64,000 nucleotides of DNA from Pseudomonas sp. ABC1 (GTDB lineage: Bacteria; Pseudomonadota; Gammaproteobacteria; Pseudomonadales; Pseudomonadaceae). The notes under the pieces were generated by a model. That model was not told where the DNA came from and did no database searches. It saw only the letters and a list, made by a program, of their open reading frames with translations. Positions 35,701-41,661 of the stretch are shown piece by piece. How positions within the stretch are numbered: position 1 is the first letter of the stretch; every line of letters starts with the position of its first letter. The position numbers and the translations under genes are program-made. The stretch lies in contig NZ_CP058349.1 in NCBI RefSeq assembly GCF_013395055.1, positions 930,001-994,000 of the forward strand. The letters run 5' to 3'.

Positions 35701-35963
35701 AAATTAAAACCACTATAAGAAAGAATACGTATATTACCACCTGATAATAATTTATCCCCAGGCTCCAGAGAAAACGGCTGATGCCAAGCACAAACATAAA
35801 CACTGCCACTCCATGTCCCAGCGTTACCATTACACAAAGCTGGCGTTTGTGGCGGAGCCAGATTATAAGTAGCTGCTTGCACCCACCCACAGAAAGAGAG
35901 GATGACAAAAGAGAATACAGCGGCACACGAATAGATTTTAAGCTTTAAGATACTATTACTCAC
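32775..35963 (-). CDS. mshQ: MshQ-like large secreted protein, possible pilus-tip adhesin
   Basis: 1062 residues, the last gene of the msh operon. A signal peptide ends near VQA (about residue 31). Residues about 35-360 form a long run of short beta-strand repeats rich in Gly, Ser, Asn and Val (for example GNVSANNGVSAEDTVFYANI), like a right-handed beta-helix. The rest resembles the domain found at the C-terminus of MshQ proteins (DUF6701 as I recall). Vibrio MshQ has a LamG-type N-terminal part, so the front half differs. TTG at 35969 opens the frame, but GTG at 35963 has GGTGA six bases upstream and overlaps the mshP stop by eight bases. The 5' half has strikingly low GC. The role is inferred. 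Confidence 0.8.
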   Translation of the reverse strand: MSNSILKLKIYSCAAVFSFVILSFCGWVQAATYNLAPPQTPALCNGNAGTWSGSVYVCAWHQPFSLEPGDKLLSGGNIRILSYSGFNLSKVVIGGAGYTIDLEAQGSNTTRLVGVELNGSIYGQSNNVRLEGGAIVRGSVSVTGSFSSASASVYGNVSANNGVSAEDTVFYANINSSSGGVSLVGGAVENDVVVTATKISAQGTVFRGALTSTSGSIELIGGSVAKLVKTNCCSISTNGTNLYGGATAQSGMTIKGDGNTEIRGDYTFTDLNPGYFEGVKMTSGNSIGVAGSATFVNSTIGSDSNPVNIRVNGSANVKLNGSTIYGTVYVPDYGQWSPLITGDSSSRIVGECQRFSGGTRPLSTPASLCDGSGSIKINHLRLYHTGSAISCMATEVSVQACADSSCTKVFPGPASFSLAVGNGSFVNSVVAIDASGQGKTFLRNPNGGLSKITSDTPLVCDFSNCSINFKDSVLFISGDKSALTKIPAQIAGKPFDAYLHSITTNPDTKACEARVEGQKSVSFDFSCVDPNKCVAGQTFKVGENAIPGSRSLTFKNGVSEKLEMAYSDAGKVKVTAELSLPAEGNHPAVVLAGETSFVSRPWGLCLETDTDKSVTNKATDKILTKAGDGFEQRMKAVIWTSSTDGKETDRRSVSLCSNAVTPNYQQASIALESEVIAPSNGKSGALGATEYAQGKGVTTLTQTLSEVGIFRVIASPPNYLGESMGHAVSASGAVGRIIPAWLEVGATLSQAVGCQNPSGFTYQGQTTSLSGALKVIGKNRVGDETKNYIGDFWRFSGNLSYELYQESASPKSGQASAIAGRVIPLPAFAATSASASFLPSGSYSYTRPLSPSALDTPFSLKLAVWDWHDLDNVYFKRTDITQSVAARGLATTGVPVVAAISTSAFRLGRVRSENINVPTGSTGTVPLLLEHWGTAGWAAAVDSCTSLAAPNDLKERLVYENPPITSVTADAVGTWNQQSLGISVQPSTPRGQVLLKHLLTGPNNGATAQPAIWLCQQRTAGDAPLGGVCSYSGTSPAEVRSSVTFGIYEGRKPLIFRREVYR

Positions 35964-36378
35964 TTTCAATCACCGCCGTCAATCGTCTATAGGCATAATC
36001 CGGAGAACCAGAAGCACCATATTCAGCCGTAGAAGTAATTTCATAGATCGTAACGCTGCCACTTTCTTCTTCTGGCACCAGAATCGTTTCGTTCGTGCAA
36101 CTTATTTCCACGTTAAATCCGCTCAAATTCGGAAACTCCTTCTTCTGAGCAGAGAAATTACTGCAACCCGTCGTCTCCACCGCTCCAATACCCCACTCCA
36201 CCCCCGCCTTTGCCGCCTGATAAGCGCGGGCCTGTTGCAGGGCAAGGACGACCGTGCCGTGCTGGGTGGTTGCCAGTTGCATCATGGCGGCGATGGCTCC
36301 CGCGACGATCAGCATGACGAAAATGGCGGCAACCAGGCCGAAACCGGCCTGTGAGCGATAACTCAGGTCAGGGCGCAT
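35956..36378 (-). CDS. mshP: MshP-like minor pilin/pseudopilin
   Basis: 140 residues. A type IV prepilin-like leader (SQAG/FGLVAAIFVMLIV) is present, but position +5 is Ala instead of Glu, as in GspK-type tip pseudopilins. Two cysteines (TTGCSNF and EISCTN) probably form a disulfide. It overlaps mshO by 11 bases and mshQ by eight. The order O-P-Q is that of the Vibrio/Shewanella locus, where it probably helps form the pilus tip. Confidence 0.83.
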   Translation of the reverse strand: MRPDLSYRSQAGFGLVAAIFVMLIVAGAIAAMMQLATTQHGTVVLALQQARAYQAAKAGVEWGIGAVETTGCSNFSAQKKEFPNLSGFNVEISCTNETILVPEEESGSVTIYEITSTAEYGASGSPDYAYRRLTAVIESE

Positions 36379-37174
36379 TGTTCACCTGTACTTGGCGATA
36401 CAGGGTGACGGACTCGCCATCCTGCTGGAGTTTCAGTTCGATGGTTACCAGGCCATTACGCTCCAGGGTGCCTGCATCGTAGTGAAAGCGGCAGGTGCCG
36501 ACGCTGTTGGCCAGGATCGTGGGTGTGCCTTTTGTGAACGTCACATCCGGCGCTTCATGGCGACTCAAGCGACTACCCGCGCACTGGTAACGCACCGTGT
36601 CTTTCGCCATATAAAGGCGATGCTGAGGCGATGCATTAGGAAAGAGCACTTCCGGGGTACCAACACCCTTGCTTAATTCGGACGTTACGCTATTCCAGGC
36701 AAAGGCCGCCTTGACGAGAGAGTTGCCCCAGATATTTTCTGGCCGGGTGTTGTAGATGATCAACCAATAGCCCGTCGTTGAAACGGAAGGCACCTGGAAA
36801 GGCCCCAGAATCGGAATGGTACATGCTCCTGCTGGACAGCGCGGAGGGTCAAAGCGCTCGCCATTAGAAACAATGGTATTGGCCCGATAGCGGCCCGCAA
36901 CCTCGATCAGCATAAGGTCCAGCGTCGTACCGCCGGCACCGGCAACTCGCACCGAGTTGGGCACGGCCAGGCGTATATCCCGCGCCATACGGTCCAGCAC
37001 GATGGCGGCCTGGTCGGTCAGCGACGCCCGCAGGCGCTGGTCGGTAAAGGCCTTGAGCGGGCGGTTCATTGCCGTGCTGACCAGCACGACGACGATGGAG
37101 GCCAGGACGATCACCATGATCATCTCGATCAGGGTAAAGCCTTGCTGGCGGGTGGGTTTGCGGAAGATGAGCAT
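36368..37174 (-). CDS. mshO: MshO-like minor pilin
   Basis: 268 residues. Leader QQG/FTLIEMIMVIVLASIVVVLV with Glu5, then a long globular part with cysteines at CPAGAC and further on. This length and layout match MshO and GspJ-like pseudopilins. It is coupled to mshD by a TAATG stop-start junction. Confidence 0.88.
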   Translation of the reverse strand: MLIFRKPTRQQGFTLIEMIMVIVLASIVVVLVSTAMNRPLKAFTDQRLRASLTDQAAIVLDRMARDIRLAVPNSVRVAGAGGTTLDLMLIEVAGRYRANTIVSNGERFDPPRCPAGACTIPILGPFQVPSVSTTGYWLIIYNTRPENIWGNSLVKAAFAWNSVTSELSKGVGTPEVLFPNASPQHRLYMAKDTVRYQCAGSRLSRHEAPDVTFTKGTPTILANSVGTCRFHYDAGTLERNGLVTIELKLQQDGESVTLYRQVQVNNAP

Positions 37175-37593
37175 TACTCACCCTCCCCATAGTGACGATA
37201 GCCCGTCAGGCGGATGTCTTGCCCGTCATTGGAAACGGTCACGGTGAACGATGTCAGATCGACCGAATCCATGCTGATTTCATTGCGTTCAACCTTTATC
37301 AGGTAGTTCTGCAGGATCGCCATGGGTTGGTCGTCGATGGGGTTGAGCAATGTCCGGGCGTTGATGTATTGATCGGCATGCGTCTTGGCGTCACCTTCCG
37401 ACATGGCTTGCAGGGCTTCCAGCACACCCTCGGCGAGGTACAGGCCCTGTTGCTGGAGCAGCGGGTCGACCGAGCGGCTGATAATGCTGGCCTGGGCAGC
37501 ATAGAGCGCCACCAGCACGATACCCAGGATAACCAGGGTCATGACCAGTTCGATCAGTGTCATGCCGCGTTGCCGGTGTGGAGAGTGGCGCAT
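37174..37593 (-). CDS. mshD: MshD-like minor pilin
   Basis: 139 residues. Leader RQRG/MTLIELVMTLVILGIVLVAL with Glu5 and Met at +1. The globular part has no cysteine. It lies nine bases after mshC and is coupled to mshO. It is a likely member of the initiating minor-pilin complex. Confidence 0.86.
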   Translation of the reverse strand: MRHSPHRQRGMTLIELVMTLVILGIVLVALYAAQASIISRSVDPLLQQQGLYLAEGVLEALQAMSEGDAKTHADQYINARTLLNPIDDQPMAILQNYLIKVERNEISMDSVDLTSFTVTVSNDGQDIRLTGYRHYGEGE

Positions 37594-37602
37594 GGGCGCT
37601 CC

Positions 37603-38061
37603 CTAGTCGATAAAGCCTTGCGGGGTCACGGTAAAGCTCAGTGAAGCGCCTGTACCGGTTACGGTTACGGTCACATCCGCAGTGGCGTCGACCACCTGCC
37701 CCAGCGAGCCGAAAACCAGCGGGCCTGACAGGCTTGCACCAATTCCCGTAGGGGCGGTGCCCTGGTAGTTATTGCCGCCGGGATGGTAAACCGGCGCATC
37801 GTTACACCCTGAAGTTGCCGGCAGACCGGTATATCTCAGGGAGTAATTACTGCCGACGGCAGTAACCCCTACACGACACCCCGTCGCCAGCGCCGCCTTC
37901 TGGGCATAGCGCGAGGCACTGATCAGCTCTTCATAGTAGAAGCGCTGGTCGAAATCGCTGCGGTCGAAAAAACGCGGCATCGCCACTGCGGAGAGAATAC
38001 CGAGCAGCACGATGATCATGATCAGCTCAACGAGCGTAAAGCCTTGTTCATGTGACTGCAT
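37603..38061 (-). CDS. mshC: MshC-like minor pilin
   Basis: 152 residues. Leader HEQG/FTLVELIMIIVLLGILSAVAMPRF with Glu5. The globular part has a Cys pair (ATGCRVG and TSGCND). GGAGG lies just before the ATG at 38061, which I preferred to the longer open frame. It is about 26 bases after the third MshA-like gene. Confidence 0.87.
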   Translation of the reverse strand: MQSHEQGFTLVELIMIIVLLGILSAVAMPRFFDRSDFDQRFYYEELISASRYAQKAALATGCRVGVTAVGSNYSLRYTGLPATSGCNDAPVYHPGGNNYQGTAPTGIGASLSGPLVFGSLGQVVDATADVTVTVTGTGASLSFTVTPQGFID

Positions 38062-38087
38062 CCGGCCTCCAGGTATGCCGAAGGGGC

Positions 38088-38618
38088 TTATTGACGACAA
38101 TCCGCCGCCGCCACGGGAAAGCTGCTGCCGGGCCAGGCGACGAATTTGAAAGAATCACCCGTATTGGCCGGGAGTTGATACATAAAGCCGCAGGTACCGG
38201 TCGCCATATCGTGGGCGTTGCGGTGCACGATACCGCAATAAGGCGTTTGCGCTGTATTGCAAACACCTTCGTCATCTTCATGGCCCGCACCGACGAAATC
38301 ATCCAGCAGGTTGGCGGCCAGCAAAAGCGAATAGCGATTGGCCGGGTAGCCATGGCGCACGCTGATATCCGAACCCCGGAAAGACATCGTCTCGGCGGTC
38401 GCCCCCATGCCCTTGCCGCTGATCATGGACTGGCTGTGCACGGCAGCCACGGTCACCCGCACGGCATCCAGCGCCGCATTGACCCGAGCAGCCCGCGCCG
38501 GGGCACCGAAGTCGTACATACGCGGTATCGCCACGGCCCCCAGGATACCCAACAGCACGATGACCATGATGAGTTCGATCAAGGTAAAGGCAGATTGCCT
38601 GGTAGACAGTCGGGGCAT
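38088..38618 (-). CDS. Third MshA-like pilin, with Ala before the cleavage site
   Basis: 176 residues. The leader is TRQSA/FTLIELIMVIVLLGILGAVAIPR. Glu5 is present, but residue -1 is Ala rather than the nearly invariant Gly, so cleavage by the prepilin peptidase may be slow or absent. The globular part shares RAARVNAAL and GYPANRY with the two upstream pilins and ends in AADCRQ. It has extra cysteines (EGVCNTAQTPYCG). It starts four bases after the second pilin gene stops. It may correspond to MshB or be a paralogue. Confidence 0.83.
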   Translation of the reverse strand: MPRLSTRQSAFTLIELIMVIVLLGILGAVAIPRMYDFGAPARAARVNAALDAVRVTVAAVHSQSMISGKGMGATAETMSFRGSDISVRHGYPANRYSLLLAANLLDDFVGAGHEDDEGVCNTAQTPYCGIVHRNAHDMATGTCGFMYQLPANTGDSFKFVAWPGSSFPVAAADCRQ

Positions 38619-38622
38619 GAGG

Positions 38623-39108
38623 TTATCGGTCACGGCAATCGGCAGCGGTGACAGGGAAATCGCCACCGCCACGCAAGGGCTTGAATTCAGGGAAGGTATT
38701 GGCCTGGGTTGGCGCGCTGTAGGTAAAGCCACAGCCGGTATTGCGGGTGCCCAGGCTGTCTTTCAACGCAATGCCATTCGTGCCATGGCCATCGAAGTCC
38801 GTTTCCAGCCCGGCAGCTCGCAACAGAGCATAGGGTGTGGCCGGGTAGCCGAACACGACCTGCACCTCGACACCTTCGAAGGCGATCAGCCTGCCGCCGG
38901 CATCCAGGCCTTCACCGCGCATCTGGGCAACGGCGTTGACCAGCCTGACTGCCGTTTTCGCAGAGCCCAGGGCCGCATTGACCGTCGCCGCACGGGCATC
39001 GGCCTGCAGATCGCCAAAGCGCGGTAAGGCCACGGCAGCCAGAATGCCCAATATAACGATCACCATGATCAACTCGATCAAGGTAAAGCCGGATTGCTTT
39101 GGGGGCAT
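38623..39108 (-). CDS. Second MshA-like pilin
   Basis: 161 residues. Leader PKQSG/FTLIELIMVIVILGILAAVALPR, then DARAATVNAALGSAKTAVRLV, the FGYPATPY motif and a closing Cys pair (TGCGFTY, then ADCRDR). It is very similar in plan to the pilin at 39280 and separated from it by a terminator and a palindromic repeat, so it is probably made at a lower level. It may be the MshB equivalent or a minor variant. Confidence 0.87.
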   Translation of the reverse strand: MPPKQSGFTLIELIMVIVILGILAAVALPRFGDLQADARAATVNAALGSAKTAVRLVNAVAQMRGEGLDAGGRLIAFEGVEVQVVFGYPATPYALLRAAGLETDFDGHGTNGIALKDSLGTRNTGCGFTYSAPTQANTFPEFKPLRGGGDFPVTAADCRDR

Positions 39109-39129
39109 ATTCCTTTTCTCCCGCCGAAC

Positions 39130-39161
39130 AATAAACGACCCGGCAAGCCGGGTCGTTTATT
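39130..39161 (-). terminator. Strong terminator after the major pilin gene
   Basis: AATAAACGACCCGGC (39130-39144) and its complement (39147-39161) form a 15-position stem. T runs are within the arm (TTTATT). It lies between mshA and the second pilin gene, inside the operon, so it should cut downstream transcription. Confidence 0.85.
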
Positions 39162-39168
39162 TCACCAA

Positions 39169-39252
39169 GTAGGATGGGTTGAGCGTAGCGATACCCATCA
39201 TTGTGGGTTGCCTATGATGGGTATCGTCGCGATGCGACTCAACCCATCCTAC
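39169..39252. repeat. Palindromic MITE-like repeat within the msh operon
   Basis: The outer arms (39169-39183 and 39238-39252, 15 bp) and the inner arms (39189-39200 and 39215-39226, 12 bp) are perfect inverted repeats. The motif GTAGGATGGGTTGAG is one I recall as a dispersed repeat edge in many gamma-proteobacteria. It lies in the 171-bp gap between the first and second pilin genes. Confidence 0.8.
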
Positions 39253-39279
39253 GGGCTGCCGGAGTCAATAAATCAGAAA

Positions 39280-39801
39280 TCAGTTACTACCACCGCACTG
39301 AGCAGCAGTCAGTCGCGCAGTTCCAGAGGCCGAGGCTGTACCATCATCCCCCACACCGGTTACAAATGAAGGAGCCGTAGTTGCCGATGTGGCTGCACTA
39401 TAAGTAAACGAGCAACTAGAGAGATTAGTAGGATTGCCTCGCTGGGTAATAACACCACTAGATATCGTGTAATCACCTTCCAATCCAGCAGCCCTCAAGA
39501 TACCTGCCGCGGTTGCAGCTGGATAACCGAAAACCAGATCAATATTCTGTCCCTCCAAATCTATGGTCAGACCGCTTCCATCTTGTGCCTGAGTTCCTGT
39601 TGTCCCCTTCGCAGTGACCATAGCATGAACGATAGCACTAGCGGACTTGGCAGCTCCAAGCCCGGCGTTAATCGAGGCCGCACGCGCATCTGCCGACAAA
39701 TTACCAATACGCGGCAACGCCACCGCCGCCAAAATACCGAGAATCACGATAACCATGATCAGTTCGATCAGGGTAAAACCGCCTTGTTGCTTTTTCATCA
39801 T
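39280..39801 (-). CDS. mshA: MshA-type major pilin
   Basis: 173 residues, 172 if the second Met is used. Leader KKQQGG/FTLIELIMVIVILGILAAVALPR is canonical, with Gly at -1 and Glu5. The globular part has DARAASINAGLGAAKSA, FGYPAATAAG and the closing Cys pair (SSCSFTY ... AAQCGGSN), as in MshA pilins. I take it as the major subunit because it has a strong ribosome-binding site (AAAGGGG), a candidate promoter and a terminator of its own. Its GC is clearly lower than that of the assembly genes upstream. Confidence 0.9.
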   Translation of the reverse strand: MMKKQQGGFTLIELIMVIVILGILAAVALPRIGNLSADARAASINAGLGAAKSASAIVHAMVTAKGTTGTQAQDGSGLTIDLEGQNIDLVFGYPAATAAGILRAAGLEGDYTISSGVITQRGNPTNLSSCSFTYSAATSATTAPSFVTGVGDDGTASASGTARLTAAQCGGSN

Positions 39802-39876
39802 AAACCCCTTTATTTCCGGGCGACCGTCATAATTCCGTACGCCATAAAAATGACGACCGGACTCTTTATTTATCAG

Positions 39877-39892
39877 AGCGACTATCGTGCCC
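39877..39892 (-). promoter_or_regulatory. Candidate sigma-54 promoter of mshA
   Basis: On the minus strand GGGCACGATAGTCGCT keeps the GG-N10-GC spacing and most of the consensus TGGCACG-N4-TTGCW, with two differences. Transcription would begin about 65 bases before mshA. PilR/sigma-54 control is known for pilA in Pseudomonas; for this locus it is inference. Confidence 0.45.
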
Positions 39893-39918
39893 GATAAAAT
39901 TCTGTACTGCGAAGGCCA

Positions 39919-40404
39919 TTAGCCATCGCTCCATCTGTAGTCTACTTCACCCGTTTGGCTATTGAAATAAATAAGCCCAGCGGTCTTGTTCGACTTATAT
40001 ATGCATTGTACGCCGCTCAATTGCGTCTGCCAGTCCTGACTGTCGTCCAGACCGATAGTCGGCGCAGGCGCATGCAGTAAAGCGCGCCAGAGACCGATGC
40101 AGTCATCGGCGCTTTCCAGCGTTTTCCTGTCTCCCGACCCGATGGGCCAGCCCTGTTCGTTGAAGACCAGGCGCGCTTGCTTGGGCGTGCCATCGAGCCG
40201 CTCCAGATAACTCGGCAATTGCCGCTGTTCATGCGCCATCAAGACTGCTCGCGACAAACTGCCCGCGGTGAACTTGAGTGCCAGGCGGTAGGAATTCTGG
40301 ATGGTGACCTGGAAATGGTACAAGCCCACCGCCAGCACGACGGAGAAGATCAGAATCACCACCATCAGCTCGAACAAGGTAAAGCCCCGTTGCGTCCTGT
40401 CCAT
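39919..40404 (-). CDS. mshF: Prepilin-like protein in the MshF position
   Basis: 161 residues. Leader RTQRG/FTLFELMVVILIFSVVLAVGLY with Glu5, then a globular part with two cysteines (DDCIGLW and GVQCIYK). Its ATG overlaps the mshG stop (TGATG). MshF lies at this place in Vibrio. The frame is open far upstream, but that part is a shadow of mshG. Confidence 0.8.
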   Translation of the reverse strand: MDRTQRGFTLFELMVVILIFSVVLAVGLYHFQVTIQNSYRLALKFTAGSLSRAVLMAHEQRQLPSYLERLDGTPKQARLVFNEQGWPIGSGDRKTLESADDCIGLWRALLHAPAPTIGLDDSQDWQTQLSGVQCIYKSNKTAGLIYFNSQTGEVDYRWSDG

Positions 40405-41639
40405 CAGCCCGCCCTGGATGCCGCCGATGACAGTTCCCACATCGGCAGGAACACGCCGAGGGCCAGCACCAGCACCATGATGCCCATACCCACGATGAGG
40501 ATCGGCTCGACGGCATCGGCCAACTGCTTGAGGTCGTAATCGACCTCCTGCTCGTAGAAGTCCGCCACTTCGATAAACAGGTCGTCGAGGGCGCCGGTTT
40601 CCTCGCCCACGGCCATCATCTGCAGCACCAGTGGCGTGAACAGACCGCTGTTGGAGGCTGAGCGTGTCAGCGACTCTCCGCGTTCGACACTCTCGCGCAT
40701 CCCCAGGACAGCCTCGCCGATATAGCGATTGCCGACACTGGCGCTGTTGATGGAAAGGGTCTGCAGCAGCGGCACGCCGGCGCGGTACATCATGGCGAAC
40801 GTCCGGGTAAAGCGCGCCAGGGCGATACGCTCGAAAATCCCGCCGATGATCGGCAGCCGCAGCTTGATCTGGTCCCACTTGCGCTCGCCGGCCTCGGTCG
40901 CGGTCCATCGGTAGAAAGCATGAATGCCGCCGAAAATCCCCAGCAGCAGCAACCACCACCAATCACGGGTGAAATCGGAAAAGCCGATCAGGATGCGGGT
41001 TGCCAGCGGCAGTTGCGCATGGAAGGAGTCGAATACCTTGGCGAAGGCCGGAATGACGAAGATATTGATCACCCCCATCGCCACCGCCATCGCCACCATC
41101 ACGAAGATCGGGTAGCGAGTGGCCTGCTTGATGCGCTTGCGGGTTTCGCGCTCCAGTTCCAGGTAGCTGGACAACTGGCGGAAAGCCTGGTCGAGCTGGC
41201 CGGTGTTCTCCCCCACGCTGATCATGCTGATGAACAGGCTGTTGAATACCTTGGGATGCTGATTGAGGGAGACAGCCATGGATTGGCCACTCTCCAGCCC
41301 GGCACGGACATCCTGCAGCACTTCGCGAAAATACAGGTTGCGGTTGGATTCGCCGAGGCCGGCAATGGCACGGATGATCGGCACACCGGCCTTGGTCAGG
41401 CTGTACATCTGGCGGGTGAAGATGATCAGTTCGTCCAGCTCGACCTTTCTGCGGCGCAAGCGCTTCAGCAGGACCGCCAAAGCATCTTCGCCGGACTCCA
41501 CCTTGACCTCGTCGATGGTCAGCGGGGTGACCCTTCTCGACAGCAGTTCGCTGGCTGCGGCATCCGCACTGACGGTTTCCAGGGTGCCGTCGACCTTGGC
41601 TCCCGAGCTGTCGCGGCCGGTATAGCGAAAGCTGGGCAT
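40404..41639 (-). CDS. mshG: MshG, inner-membrane platform protein (PilC/GspF family)
   Basis: 411 residues. Two repeated T2SSF domains (about 68-190 and 275-395) with three membrane segments. Typical pieces are FTRQMYSLTKAGVPIIRAI near 74 and FARTFAMMYRAGVPLLQTL-like near 280. It is the core inner-membrane component that the ATPase turns to assemble pilin. It starts 22 bases after mshE. Confidence 0.94.
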   Translation of the reverse strand: MPSFRYTGRDSSGAKVDGTLETVSADAAASELLSRRVTPLTIDEVKVESGEDALAVLLKRLRRRKVELDELIIFTRQMYSLTKAGVPIIRAIAGLGESNRNLYFREVLQDVRAGLESGQSMAVSLNQHPKVFNSLFISMISVGENTGQLDQAFRQLSSYLELERETRKRIKQATRYPIFVMVAMAVAMGVINIFVIPAFAKVFDSFHAQLPLATRILIGFSDFTRDWWWLLLLGIFGGIHAFYRWTATEAGERKWDQIKLRLPIIGGIFERIALARFTRTFAMMYRAGVPLLQTLSINSASVGNRYIGEAVLGMRESVERGESLTRSASNSGLFTPLVLQMMAVGEETGALDDLFIEVADFYEQEVDYDLKQLADAVEPILIVGMGIMVLVLALGVFLPMWELSSAASRAG

Positions 41640-41661
41640 CAGGGGCGAGCCTCGCAGGCGT

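Noticed and set aside
40405..40962. Long N-terminal extension of the mshF-position gene
   Set aside because: The extension is an out-of-frame reading of mshG. The prepilin leader at 40404 marks the true start.
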